In this document: positions 35,833 through 45,225 of the stretch, piece by piece
Layout: each line of letters begins with the position of its first letter
Position numbering within the stretch: the stretch's first letter is position 1
Source: JAJDAT01 sp964570665
GTDB taxonomy: Bacteria; Nitrospinota; Nitrospinia; Nitrospinales; JAJDAT01
DNA length: 64,000 bases
Direction: 5' to 3'
Assembly: GCA_964570665.1 (NCBI GenBank)
Contig: CAZMZH010000006.1
Span: 124,001-188,000 of the forward strand
Position numbers and translations under genes: made by a program
Notes under the pieces: generated by a model
What the model saw: only the letters and a program-made list of their open reading frames with translations
Database searches by the model: none
What the model was told of the DNA's origin: nothing

Positions 35833-36731
35833 TTCCCGTTTTCAATGAAGAGCTGGTATTGCCAGAACTTTATGAGCGAGTTAAAACGGTCTGTGACGAT
35901 TTTGGGAAGTCGTACGAAATCGTTTTTATTGACGATGGAAGCTTAGATGGATCTTCCATCAAACTCCAAGAATTTCAAAAGAAAGATAATCATGTTCGCG
36001 TTGTCCAATTTACAAGGAACTTTGGGCAACAAGCGGCGGTTCTTGCTGGGTTTAGACTAAGCCGAGGCGAAATCGTTGTTCAGATAGATTCCGATCTCCA
36101 AAACCCTCCAGAAGAAATACCCAAATTACTGAAGTCCCTGAGTCCAGATTATGATTTGGTAACTACAATCTCCAAAAACAGGAAAGATGAGTTTTGGAGA
36201 GTCGTTGGATCAAAGCTTATTAAGTTGTTGGGACAAAAAGTATTAGGTAATCGGTTTAAACTAAATTTAAGTTCATTTAGAGCCATGCGAAGAAGCGTAA
36301 TAGAAAAAATAGACGCTTGTAGCGACAGATCTCGATACATGGCAGTTCTAGCAAGCTGGATGGCAGTTCCTTCAAAAGAAATAGAAGTAGAACATCACAA
36401 TCGAACTAAAGGAACAACGAAATACGGTTTTTTTGATTTAGCGGTCTTAGCATGGGATTTAATGGCAGGCTTTTCAAACACCCCACTTCGATTTGTAACT
36501 TATATGGGAGTATTTGGCGCCATAATGGGTTTTACGGTTACGGCTTTTTTATTGTTCCAGCGAATCGTAAACGATATTTTGATCGAAGGTTTCATAGTTC
36601 TTTCAGCCGTGTTTGCTTTTTTTGCTGGAGTTCAATTACTATCAATTGGAATTTTAGGCGAATACATAGGACGTATTTATCTACAGGTACAAAATAGACC
36701 CGACTACATAGTCGAGAAAATTTACGAATAA
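35802..36731 (+). CDS. GT2 polyprenyl-phosphate glycosyltransferase (DPM1/ArnC-like)
   Basis: A 309-residue enzyme. The N-terminal GT-A domain shows LSIVIPVFNEELVLPELYE, FIDDGSLDGS and the acidic triad region VVQIDSDLQNPPEEI. Residues about 230-300 hold two membrane segments, as in ArnC/GtrB. Such enzymes load a sugar onto undecaprenyl phosphate for use by GT-C transferases; the GT39-like protein at 29313 is a plausible user. It overlaps the upstream radical SAM gene by 31 bases and shares one base (TAATG) with the next. Confidence 0.92.
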   Translation: MVQTIELSIVIPVFNEELVLPELYERVKTVCDDFGKSYEIVFIDDGSLDGSSIKLQEFQKKDNHVRVVQFTRNFGQQAAVLAGFRLSRGEIVVQIDSDLQNPPEEIPKLLKSLSPDYDLVTTISKNRKDEFWRVVGSKLIKLLGQKVLGNRFKLNLSSFRAMRRSVIEKIDACSDRSRYMAVLASWMAVPSKEIEVEHHNRTKGTTKYGFFDLAVLAWDLMAGFSNTPLRFVTYMGVFGAIMGFTVTAFLLFQRIVNDILIEGFIVLSAVFAFFAGVQLLSIGILGEYIGRIYLQVQNRPDYIVEKIYE

Positions 36732-37576
36732 TGGAAGTTAAAAACTTAACCTCACTAATAATCGAGCCAACTAATACCTGCAACCTCCGATGCCGGTTTT
36801 GCTTTGTCACAGAGGGTATGGAGCGTAAAGAAGGCTTCATGGATCTTGAGCTATTTAAAAAGATTGTGGATGACTCCCCTGGGTTAGAACACCTTTGCAT
36901 GCATAATTGGGGAGAGCCGTTATTACATAAAGACATTTTTAAAATGTTTGACTACGCCCATAATGCAGGAGTTCCATGGATAGTAATGAACACTAACGGC
37001 ACTCTCTTAACCGACAAAATGATTGACAAAATTATAGAGAGCCCTCTTAACATTATTCGGTTTTCAATTGACGGCTCCGCAGAAACCTTTAAAGCTGTGC
37101 GTGGAGTGGAATTAGAAAAAATTGAAAAAGCCATTTTAAAAATAAAAGAAAAAAAAGAAGTTCGGCGGCCAGAATTGAGTATTGGAGTTGTTTTTACTGT
37201 TGAAGAATCTACACAAAACGAGGCTGAAGAATTTATAGCTTATTGGAATAAAATTGCCGACCATATAAGATTACAACCGGAACTCATTCAAAGCCCACGT
37301 AAAGAAGTTTGCCCAGAACCATTTGGTAAAGATTATGGGAAACTTGCAGTATTGTGGGATGGCACAGTAATTCCTTGTTGTGTAGACTACAACGCAACTC
37401 TTACTCTTGGAAACGCATGGGATGATCGTGTAATTGATATTTGGCATGGGCATGCTATTAATCAACTACGCGAGCAGCACCTAAACGGTAATTTTCCAAA
37501 GGTATGCACAAACTGTAATGAATGTTCGACCGAAAAAGCCCCTAAACGTTTTTTTTATGAAGCAGATTTAGCTTAA
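36731..37576 (+). CDS. Radical SAM protein with SPASM-type C-terminal cysteines
   Basis: A 281-residue radical SAM enzyme with IEPTNTCNLRCRFCFV providing the CxxxCxxC cluster and WGEPLLHKDIF as the GE motif. The C-terminal region has CPEPFG, VIPCCVDY and CTNCNECS, the cysteine spacing of a SPASM auxiliary-cluster domain. SPASM proteins often modify peptides or oxidise small substrates, but no precursor peptide is apparent here. Translation is coupled to the GT2 gene (TAATG). Confidence 0.9.
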   Translation: MEVKNLTSLIIEPTNTCNLRCRFCFVTEGMERKEGFMDLELFKKIVDDSPGLEHLCMHNWGEPLLHKDIFKMFDYAHNAGVPWIVMNTNGTLLTDKMIDKIIESPLNIIRFSIDGSAETFKAVRGVELEKIEKAILKIKEKKEVRRPELSIGVVFTVEESTQNEAEEFIAYWNKIADHIRLQPELIQSPRKEVCPEPFGKDYGKLAVLWDGTVIPCCVDYNATLTLGNAWDDRVIDIWHGHAINQLREQHLNGNFPKVCTNCNECSTEKAPKRFFYEADLA

Positions 37577-37611
37577 CCCTTTTTTGGCTACTTCCCGCCG
37601 AATTTGTCCAA

Positions 37612-38424
37612 ATGACTTCCTGTTCCAACGACCAAACTCTTCGCCAAAAGATTCTTGATGAAAATAGGCGAGTGCACGCGCTTGAAAATAAACTCTATTT
37701 ACGCCGACATCCAGAACAAACTAACTCCTTCCAACAACGCATATTAAACAAGACACTTGATTCCTTTTGTCAATCTATTTCGCCTGGGAAAAATAGGATT
37801 GTGGATATCGGTTGCGGCTCAGGGTATGTATTTTTACCCATGATAGCTAGAGGATACCAAATGACTGGGGTGGATTTATCGGAAGAAATGGTTGAAGCGC
37901 TAAAAGAAAATTTGGACCAAGAAAAATTAAATCGCTCCGAGCTAATAGTTGGCGACGTCGTCGAATTTTCCGATGGAGATACACGTCCATTTGATGGAAT
38001 GATTGTATCTGCCCTACTTCATCATCTTTATGACTTTAAAACTGCGGTAAGAAAGTTCTGTTCTAAAGTAGCCCCCGGAGGCCCACTACTAATTTTTTTT
38101 GAACCACTAAAACAAAAAATCCATTCGCCACTGCGATACGGATTACACAAACGACTTGCAGAAATTGAAGAAAGAATTTATAAAAAAGAAATGAAATTTC
38201 GGAAAATTCCGCTATTCGAAGACGACTATGAATACTCTGACTACCAAAGGCAATTTGGCGGAATCGATCCCAAAGAATTAGGAGAAATTTTAGAACAAGA
38301 AGGAATGGAAATATTAAAAATATCAAAGTATTGTGCGAGAAGATATGGAGTTTCAGCCTTCATTGCTAATTGTATTCTAGGTACAGCAAATACTTTCAAC
38401 ATACTAGCAATTAAAAGAAACTAA
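37612..38424 (+). CDS. Class I SAM-dependent methyltransferase
   Basis: A 270-residue methyltransferase with motif I IVDIGCGSGYVFLPMI, acidic residue at the end of strand 2 (MTGVDLSEEMVEAL), VVSALLHHLYDF-type motif IV and PGGPLLIFFEP. It is not close to a named subfamily I can identify; the methyltransferase 11/UbiE-like group is nearest. It starts 35 bases after the radical SAM/SPASM gene and ends the cluster, convergent with the flippase fusion. The substrate may be the glycan or lipid made by its neighbours. Confidence 0.88.
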   Translation: MTSCSNDQTLRQKILDENRRVHALENKLYLRRHPEQTNSFQQRILNKTLDSFCQSISPGKNRIVDIGCGSGYVFLPMIARGYQMTGVDLSEEMVEALKENLDQEKLNRSELIVGDVVEFSDGDTRPFDGMIVSALLHHLYDFKTAVRKFCSKVAPGGPLLIFFEPLKQKIHSPLRYGLHKRLAEIEERIYKKEMKFRKIPLFEDDYEYSDYQRQFGGIDPKELGEILEQEGMEILKISKYCARRYGVSAFIANCILGTANTFNILAIKRN

Positions 38425-38445
38425 ACCATTATTTCTAAATTTCGT

Positions 38446-41010
38446 TCATGCTTTTATGACTGAAACTTCTTCTAAACTTCGCTTAACTTCACCCCAAGCT
38501 TCTTCGACTGAAATGGAATACAAACAATTCAAATGGGAACATTCAGGGAATTTCCCGTTATCATAACAAGGAGAACATTCAACGTTTTTGTATAATGTTA
38601 TGTTAGTCTTTCCTGGAGGAGCCCAATCTTTTGGATTTGTGGGACCATAAAACGACAAGGTAGGAGTAGACATCGCGGATGCGATATGCAGAGGCCCGCT
38701 ATCGTTTCCAATAAATAACGAACAATTTTTAAAGATTGAAGCAACTTCACCTAAACTTAAATCGGTAGCCCCATAGCATTGCGGAAGCTGACTTCGAATT
38801 TCTTTGATTAAATCTCTTTCATCAAAGCTTCCAAATAAAACAATTTTACACGGAATTTCAGCGCTCAACTTTCTGATTAACTCCACATAATATTCTTGCG
38901 GCCATCTTTTATTCGGCATTTCCAATTTGACGTTTTTTCCGCCCCCAGGAGCGACTGCAATAAGCTTTTCTCCTTCTTGCAAATCTAATCTTTCAACAAA
39001 ATTATAACCCCTTGCGTTTTCGTTTTCCGAAACAAAATAATAACTTCCTTCATATTGCGCTTCCATTCCTAAAACTCGAAGTAAGTCTAAATAATTTTCT
39101 CTTTCGTTTCTCGATGTGCGAGGAACGGCTCGGTGGGTTAAAGAAAATCCTTCCCGCCCTCTTGAAAAACCAACGCGACAAGAAATCCCACAAATATAAA
39201 TCAGTAAATTAAATGGCCAGGCTCTATGCATTACAAAGGCCAAATCAAAATTTTCTTTTCTCAAGTCTAGAACAATTCTTAATACTTCCTTTAACCTCGC
39301 AAATGGCGCTCCTCTATACAGAACCTTATCATCCACACGCATAAAACGGTCAATACAGGGATTATTTCGGATACTTTCGTAGGAAAACTTCCCCGTCAAT
39401 AATGTAATGTCAGAATTTGGAAATTGTTTGCGAGCTTGATCAAAAAATGAGGACGCCATAACCAAGTCTCCCACAGCGCCAAGCTTGATCATTAAAATTC
39501 TTCTTGGTTTTTCGCCATCTGGAATGAAGGAAACACTCTGATTTTTTCTTTCGGCAGGTAACTTTTTTAAATCAAGAACTCCGCGTAATATCTTCCAATC
39601 ATATTCTGTGAAAGCTCCGAGAGCCATCAGCAGTCCGAAGTAAGATCCAAAACCTAATATCAGTAAGGGCAACAAGGGAAGGGTAAACATTCCCCATAAA
39701 ACCACCATCATACCACCCGTCGCTAAAATGGGTCTCCATATAGGAGGCCATAGGTCTTTGGGTCCCCAAATACTTCCAATAGTTTTAAAGTAAATACAAA
39801 ATACCAATAATTCTGTCGCGCAGGTAGCCGACGCCGCTCCAACATATCCCCAAATAGGAATACAAACCGCATTGATCAGAACATTTACACATGCGCCAAT
39901 GCCGGCAATTTTTAAAACCTTTGACGCCTTATCCGCAGACATCAATAAATAAGAAACAATGTCGTTAAGACATAACAATGGAAGGGCCAATACCACTATT
40001 TGTAAAGCATGCCCGGTGCTTTCAAAAGCCGTTCCATAAAGAATCTCAACTAAACGTGGAGCTAATAAAGAAATTGCGGCTGCTACAGGAATACTCACAA
40101 TCAAAAGAAATCTAGAGCCTTCCCGCCAAATACTAACAAAACTCTTAGATTGATCGGCATAAGTTTTAGATAAAATTGGGAAAATCGCATTTCGTATTCC
40201 AGCAATTAAAATAACAGAAGCCTCAATCAATTTTAAAGCGGCTGAATACCATCCCGTTTCCGCCTCTCCCCGTAAGAAAAATAACATCACGGAATCAATA
40301 CGAAAATAAATGTAAGTAAATAAAATTGTGCCGCCAATTGGAAGGGAAAGAACAAAGATTTCTTTTAACTTATTGCGATCTACAACCCAAGGTTTGGAAC
40401 CGTAAAGAGAATTCATTTTCCATCGGACTATAAAAAAATTGACTACTGCCGCTCCTAAAAACGCTAAAGAAAGAGGGACAACTTTATAATCCATCAATAA
40501 CAAAATCATACCGCCGGCAAAAAACATACCTCGTTGGATTATCATTAGAATCGAAACTAAGGACATGTTTTCAAAAGCTCGAAACACAGCAATATAAGTA
40601 TCTGAATACCCATTAATTAACAACGCCAACCCAATTGCCCAAACCACAAGACGAGCTTCCTGGTCAAGAGGAACAATAGCTGGCAACGTTAATAAAATGA
40701 TTAAAATACCTAGAGACAATACAGCTTTTAGAAAAAAGGCATTTCCAAGATAATCGTCTGCTTTATCGGGCTCGCGAGAAATTTCCCGAATCAATAAGGT
40801 ATTTATTCCTGTATCGGCCAATATAGTCAATATTCCCGTGATGGAAAATGCAAAAGCAAACGTTCCAAAACCTTTATCGCCTAAATAACGCGCGGCAACA
40901 ATTTGTGTCGCTAATGCGATTAATTTAGATATAGTTTCAGCGGTAAACAAGCGAATGGAATTTTTAACCAATCGCTCGGCGGTTCGTGTACTATTCGCTT
41001 TAAATTCCAT
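38446..41010 (-). CDS. Flippase (Wzx-type) fused to GT9 heptosyltransferase-like domain
   Basis: An 854-residue fusion. Residues 1 to about 480 form a polysaccharide flippase of the MVF/Wzx superfamily with some 12-14 membrane segments (YLGDKGFGTFAFAFSITG, YIYFRIDSVMLFFLRG). After a short linker, residues about 503-854 form a GT9 (ADP-heptose transferase-like) domain: ILMIKLGAVGDLVMASSFF, VAPGGGKNVKLEMPNKRWP and IGNDSGPLHIASAMSTPT. The frame is continuous with no internal stop. GT9 enzymes act on the cytoplasmic face, so the fusion would couple glycan transfer to export. Both domains look intact. It is the only gene of its transcription unit. Confidence 0.92.
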   Translation of the reverse strand: MEFKANSTRTAERLVKNSIRLFTAETISKLIALATQIVAARYLGDKGFGTFAFAFSITGILTILADTGINTLLIREISREPDKADDYLGNAFFLKAVLSLGILIILLTLPAIVPLDQEARLVVWAIGLALLINGYSDTYIAVFRAFENMSLVSILMIIQRGMFFAGGMILLLMDYKVVPLSLAFLGAAVVNFFIVRWKMNSLYGSKPWVVDRNKLKEIFVLSLPIGGTILFTYIYFRIDSVMLFFLRGEAETGWYSAALKLIEASVILIAGIRNAIFPILSKTYADQSKSFVSIWREGSRFLLIVSIPVAAAISLLAPRLVEILYGTAFESTGHALQIVVLALPLLCLNDIVSYLLMSADKASKVLKIAGIGACVNVLINAVCIPIWGYVGAASATCATELLVFCIYFKTIGSIWGPKDLWPPIWRPILATGGMMVVLWGMFTLPLLPLLILGFGSYFGLLMALGAFTEYDWKILRGVLDLKKLPAERKNQSVSFIPDGEKPRRILMIKLGAVGDLVMASSFFDQARKQFPNSDITLLTGKFSYESIRNNPCIDRFMRVDDKVLYRGAPFARLKEVLRIVLDLRKENFDLAFVMHRAWPFNLLIYICGISCRVGFSRGREGFSLTHRAVPRTSRNERENYLDLLRVLGMEAQYEGSYYFVSENENARGYNFVERLDLQEGEKLIAVAPGGGKNVKLEMPNKRWPQEYYVELIRKLSAEIPCKIVLFGSFDERDLIKEIRSQLPQCYGATDLSLGEVASIFKNCSLFIGNDSGPLHIASAMSTPTLSFYGPTNPKDWAPPGKTNITLYKNVECSPCYDNGKFPECSHLNCLYSISVEEAWGEVKRSLEEVSVIKA

Positions 41011-41066
41011 AATTTATTACTATCATATTTTTATTAAAGACGCTAGCGCGCGTCTTAAAACGTTAC

Positions 41067-42647
41067 CTAGCCAACTGAGTCCAAAAAGCTAATGCGCTTC
41101 CAAAAAACCTGATCTAAAGCGTTCAATTCCAACCCATTAATGTAAGGTTTCACTAAAAGGTTTTTCGCCGTCACAAAAAGCGGAATAATAACCGCCTCAC
41201 TTTCAGTAAGAATTTTTTGGGCTCTATCGTAAAGTTCTTTTCTTATTGAGGGATCTTTCTCCAATGCTGCGCGATCTACTAATTGATCATATTCCAAATG
41301 GTTCCAATTTAAATGATTATTCCCGCTTGAAGAAAGAAACAAATTCATAAAATTATCTGGGTCTGGGAAATCGGCTCCCCATCCCAACCTAAATATTTGT
41401 GGTGAGTCAGTTTTTAACCGGCTTAAAAATACTTTCCATTCTTGGCTTTCTATTTCCACCTTTACATTTAAATGGCGCCGCCATTGGTCTTGAATATATT
41501 CCGCTACTAATCTATGAGTTTGATTAGTATTGTAAGCCAAAGTAATCGTAGGCAAACCTTTCCCCTTTGGAAAACCAGCTTCAGTCAATAAAGAACGGGC
41601 TTTTTCGGGGTTAAATTTCGCGCCAATTTTCGAATTATATCCTAACAATCCAACCGGAATCCAAGAAGAAACGGGAACTTCCCCTCCTTGAAGAATATCG
41701 GGCAATCGAGATCGGTCTATCGAATGTGCAAAAGCTCGTCGAACTAATGGATCGTCAAAAGGTTTTTCAGTAACAGTAAAACCATAATAATACCCTCTTA
41801 AAAGAGGCAATGTTCTATATTCAAGACTATTTCTATAATAAGGAATAGAAACCGGAGATAACAATGTCATATCAAGTTCGCCAGTCTCATATAAAGTCAA
41901 TGCCGTAGTATCTTCTTCAACAATATATGCAACAATTCTTTTAACTCCCGGAGGCTTACCATAATACTTGGGATTAGCCTTAAAAATTAATTTATACTCG
42001 TGTCTCCATTCCTCTAATGCAAAAGGCCCGGTTGTGGCAATGTGTTCCGGGTCTGTCCAATGATCTCCATACTTTTCAATTAAATCTTTACGTTGTGGGA
42101 AGGTAACCATAAAAGTCGCTATCGAAGGGAAATAATAAACTGGTCGTTTTAATTTAACCCGTAAAACGGTTGGAGATACAACTTCGATTCCCAAAAGATC
42201 TGGATCTTTTATTTTTCCTGAGTTGTATTCAAAAGCATTTTCTATATCGAATAAAAAATAAGCATATTCCGCCGCAGTCGCAGGATTTAAGAGTCTCTTC
42301 CATGAATATTCAAAATCCATAGCGGTTACGATTTTGCCATCCGTCCAACGAACATCATCTCTCAGAAAAAAAGTAATTGTTTTGCCATCTTGAGAAAACT
42401 CCCATCTTTCTGCAATTGCAGGGATAGGTTCCATTTTATGGTTGTATTGTGTCAATCCCTCCATAAGATTTGTTAATACATCAAAGGACACATGGTCCGT
42501 TGCAAGCGACCAATCGAGAGTAGGAGGTTCAGAATGCAAAGCTAATCGAAACGTCTTATCGGAACTCGAATTAGGCGACGAACATGAAAGGGTCAACGAA
42601 AACAAAATCAAGCTGCCCAGAGTTTTTAATAAATTATGAAATAACAT
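41067..42647 (-). CDS. Oligopeptide ABC transporter substrate-binding lipoprotein (OppA-like)
   Basis: A periplasmic solute-binding protein of family SBP_bac_5, about 526 residues. I use the ATG at 42647, giving a signal sequence that ends in a lipobox (SLTLSCSS), so it is probably a lipoprotein. The family signature region VTAMDFEYSWKRLLNP and the C-terminal RLGWGADFPDPDNFM are conserved. It resembles OppA/MppA, which bind peptides. No permease or ATPase gene is adjacent, so it is an orphan here and must work with components encoded elsewhere. A TTG six codons earlier is the alternative start. Confidence 0.93.
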   Translation of the reverse strand: MLFHNLLKTLGSLILFSLTLSCSSPNSSSDKTFRLALHSEPPTLDWSLATDHVSFDVLTNLMEGLTQYNHKMEPIPAIAERWEFSQDGKTITFFLRDDVRWTDGKIVTAMDFEYSWKRLLNPATAAEYAYFLFDIENAFEYNSGKIKDPDLLGIEVVSPTVLRVKLKRPVYYFPSIATFMVTFPQRKDLIEKYGDHWTDPEHIATTGPFALEEWRHEYKLIFKANPKYYGKPPGVKRIVAYIVEEDTTALTLYETGELDMTLLSPVSIPYYRNSLEYRTLPLLRGYYYGFTVTEKPFDDPLVRRAFAHSIDRSRLPDILQGGEVPVSSWIPVGLLGYNSKIGAKFNPEKARSLLTEAGFPKGKGLPTITLAYNTNQTHRLVAEYIQDQWRRHLNVKVEIESQEWKVFLSRLKTDSPQIFRLGWGADFPDPDNFMNLFLSSSGNNHLNWNHLEYDQLVDRAALEKDPSIRKELYDRAQKILTESEAVIIPLFVTAKNLLVKPYINGLELNALDQVFWKRISFLDSVG

Positions 42648-42830
42648 GAAAATGATAACTTTCAATATTTTAATAGGATGCCGAAATAAAATTATTATCT
42701 CATAAACATAATTGGTTATCTCAAATCAACGTGAAACCATTTTTTTTAAAAAAAGTTTTTCAAAAAGGAGGCAAATCACTGAACAGAAAAACCACCAAAC
42801 AACAAAAACACAGCCTAGACACATAATTTA

Positions 42831-42873
42831 TATAAATTTATATAAATTTATGGTAATTTAAGTAAAATATAAT
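42831..42873 (+). promoter_or_regulatory. AT-rich leader with a perfect -10 hexamer before the lipoprotein pair
   Basis: A 10-base tandem repeat (TATAAATTTA at 42831-42840 and 42841-42850) is followed by TATAAT at 42868-42873. No good -35 lies 16-18 bases upstream. A TTGACA at 42888 is too near the ATG at 42924 to serve it. The rest of the 42666-42923 spacer shows nothing else. Confidence 0.3.
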
Positions 42874-42923
42874 ATTTCTTAAAAAATTTGACACTATTAT
42901 TTCTTTCAAATAAATATAAATTA

Positions 42924-43919
42924 ATGGACAAATATTTTTCCCAATTTTTCTCGATCTTTATTCTGATTTTATTATTCGGTGGATGTGGAACAGCAAAAGT
43001 AAAAGTTCATAAATCTCCTCTTTTTAGCGCTTACCCTCTTTCTGTAGCCATTTTACCTTTCACTACTGAAAAAGACGGAAAGTTTGTCGAATTGGGAACT
43101 GAAAAAATTTTACGGAAAGTTTTCTACAATTACTTCAGTTATCTTAGCTATGCGGATTTACCTCTCGAAAAAATCGACAAAGTTTTGAACAAAAATAAGC
43201 TTGAAAACGTAAGTTATGCTAAAAAACTTCCGTTAAAAACATTGCGAAAAATATTAGGAGTAGACGCTGTGGTTCAAGGCAAACTAATCAATTCCAATAA
43301 TTTTACGGGAGGGATATATGCAGAAACCTGGCTCAATGCTCAAATGCAGATGATTGACTTAAGAACGGGAGAAACTTTATGGGATCTAAAACATGAAGAA
43401 TTAGATCAATCTAGCTTAGTAACCCCAACACTTGTAGACATGGTGCAGCAGCAAATGGCAAATTTTAATTCTGAAAAAGCCTACTACAAATTAGCCGAAC
43501 AGTTTGCGTCGAAGGTGGTTCGTAAAATACCTGATCCTAATCAAATCGCACAAAGCCAGATAAATTCTCCTAAAATTTCAGGAATTTATACGAATATAGA
43601 ATCTAACAAAAAATTGCAGACTGGAGACGTTATTGAAGTAACGTTAACAGGATCTCCAAATCTTTCAGCTTCTTTCGATATTGGTAGCTGGAAATTTTCT
43701 ATTCCTTTACAAGAAAATCAACCAAGTACCTATACTGGATCTTACTCAATACAATCTAGAGATCATTTTCAAAACGCTCTAATTATAGGAAGACTAAAAG
43801 ATAAATTAGGATTGACTGGCAAAAAAGCTCTCCTTGGCGTAACGCTTTCAACTGCAACAGCTCCTATTAAAAAGGCCAACCTAAATTTGCTCAGTGATGA
43901 AAAAAGACTCAAAAACTAA
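42924..43919 (+). CDS. GNA1162/DUF799-like outer-membrane lipoprotein
   Basis: A 331-residue lipoprotein. The signal sequence ends LLFGGCGT (lipobox). The following domain, VAILPFTTEKDGKFVELG then KILGVDAVVQGKL and MIDLRTGETLWDLKHE, has the fold pattern of GNA1162/DUF799 and LpoB/CsgG-type lipoproteins, which associate with surface-structure or cell-wall machinery. The last 110 residues are a separate beta-rich region. I use the ATG at 42924; a TTG 12 codons upstream is less likely. The 3' end overlaps the next lipoprotein gene by 23 bases. Confidence 0.78.
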   Translation: MDKYFSQFFSIFILILLFGGCGTAKVKVHKSPLFSAYPLSVAILPFTTEKDGKFVELGTEKILRKVFYNYFSYLSYADLPLEKIDKVLNKNKLENVSYAKKLPLKTLRKILGVDAVVQGKLINSNNFTGGIYAETWLNAQMQMIDLRTGETLWDLKHEELDQSSLVTPTLVDMVQQQMANFNSEKAYYKLAEQFASKVVRKIPDPNQIAQSQINSPKISGIYTNIESNKKLQTGDVIEVTLTGSPNLSASFDIGSWKFSIPLQENQPSTYTGSYSIQSRDHFQNALIIGRLKDKLGLTGKKALLGVTLSTATAPIKKANLNLLSDEKRLKN

Positions 43920-44985
43920 TCAACGGGAATTATTCCACACGTTTACCCAATTCGCATTTTACATATCAATAATATGTGTAATATCGGGATGCGCTACACA
44001 AAAACCCACAACTAAGATGTCGGGAAAACTAACAAAATTATCGGAAGATTTTTTGGTCGCGATTCTACCTGTAGAATTTTCAGACTCTAATCAGAAAGAA
44101 GCTGCCGAACTTTTTCGGCAAAGCTTGTACGCAAATTTCAAAAGATCGCGTTTCAAATTGATCGAACGCTTTGTTGTCGATGGACTGCTAGAACAAAACA
44201 AAATCAAACATCCAAAACAATTAAAAAAAATTAGCGCTATACGATTAGGAGAAATTTTAGGAGCCGATGCAGTACTTCACCCAGTCATGTCCAAAGTAGA
44301 ACGTTCATATGCAGTGATTCACTCTTCCATCGAACTAACCGCTTCAGTTACGTTAACAGATACAAGAACGGGAGAAATTCTTTGGAAAGCTAGCCAAACT
44401 GAAACTGATTTTGAAGGAATCGGAAAACTTCCAACCGGAATTTTTGCTGCAGCAATAGCCCCTGTAGAACTTGTAACAAACAAATTTAATTTAAATAAAA
44501 TAATCCACAAATTGACTGAAAAACTGACCTCTTTAATAGAAAAACCAGAATCAGTTCAAAAAGGAGAATTTTTTAATTCTCCACAAATTGCGAAAGATTC
44601 AGCGAGAGACATAGAGGAGATAGCGTCATCTTCTACCCAACCGACGCTCAAACAAAAAACCAAGTTGGTAATAACTGAAAAAGCCAAAAAAAAGGAACCT
44701 AAAATAGAAAGCCCTATTTTTAAAGTCGTAAAATCATTTATCTACACATTGCAGGTGGGAGCTTATAAGACCAAATCTTATGCTCAAAAAATGATTAAGA
44801 CTTTAGCTGAAAAAGGATACTCAGCTTTCATAACACCATCCCAAAAAGACCAACATATTCTTTATAAAGTCAATGTAGAAAAATTTAAAAACAAAGAACA
44901 AGCGGGAAAATTTGCGGAACAATTCTCTATGAGAGAAAATCTAGACCATTTTGTTATTCGGATGGAACCGCCAAACCCATCTTAA
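43897..44985 (+). CDS. GNA1162-like lipoprotein with C-terminal SPOR domain
   Basis: A 362-residue lipoprotein with a signal sequence ending ICVISGCATQ. Residues about 45-190 repeat the pattern of its neighbour (LVAILPVEFSDSNQKEA, ILGADAVLHPVMSKV, DTRTGEILWKASQTE). A low-complexity linker follows, then a SPOR domain at about 283-355 (YTLQVGAYKTKSYAQKMIKT). SPOR domains bind denuded septal peptidoglycan. The start is ATG at 43897, one codon after a GTG. The pairing of two paralogous lipoproteins, one with SPOR, points to cell-envelope or division-site work; the partner is unknown. Confidence 0.82.
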   Translation: MKKDSKTNQRELFHTFTQFAFYISIICVISGCATQKPTTKMSGKLTKLSEDFLVAILPVEFSDSNQKEAAELFRQSLYANFKRSRFKLIERFVVDGLLEQNKIKHPKQLKKISAIRLGEILGADAVLHPVMSKVERSYAVIHSSIELTASVTLTDTRTGEILWKASQTETDFEGIGKLPTGIFAAAIAPVELVTNKFNLNKIIHKLTEKLTSLIEKPESVQKGEFFNSPQIAKDSARDIEEIASSSTQPTLKQKTKLVITEKAKKKEPKIESPIFKVVKSFIYTLQVGAYKTKSYAQKMIKTLAEKGYSAFITPSQKDQHILYKVNVEKFKNKEQAGKFAEQFSMRENLDHFVIRMEPPNPS

Positions 44986-45012
44986 AATCTAAATTCCGAA
45001 TTACCATCGATC

Positions 45013-45225
45013 CTACTCTGGAATTAAACTCTTTAAATTTTCAATCGTATATCGCGTTGCCACATAGTCTATATCGAAATTCAATACTTTTTCGAAAGAT
45101 TGAATTGCTTTTTCTATCTACCTCGTTCGTAAATAAGATCTTCCAAATCCAGAGAGAATTTCAAAATCATATCAATCCTAATTCCGCAAAGAAATTAGGA
45201 TTTACTTTGGATAAACAAAATAAAT
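45013..45225 (-). pseudogene. Decayed TPR-protein gene remnant
   Basis: Translating the minus strand gives a TPR-like C-terminus: VNPNFFAELGLI, then after a one-step frame change YDFEILSGFGRSYLRTR, then a TAG (45120-45118), then IEKAIQSFEKVLNFDIDYV and a natural-looking end KSLIPE with stop at 45015-45013. GRSYLRTR-stop-IEKAIQSF fits the TPR consensus if the TAG was once a Gln codon. At least one nonsense and one frameshift are present and there is no usable start, so the gene is dead. Confidence 0.7.

Noticed and set aside
42831..42850. TATAAATTTA tandem repeat considered as a CRISPR or mobile-element trace
   Set aside because: Only two copies of a 10-base AT-only unit with no spacers; it is ordinary AT-rich promoter DNA.
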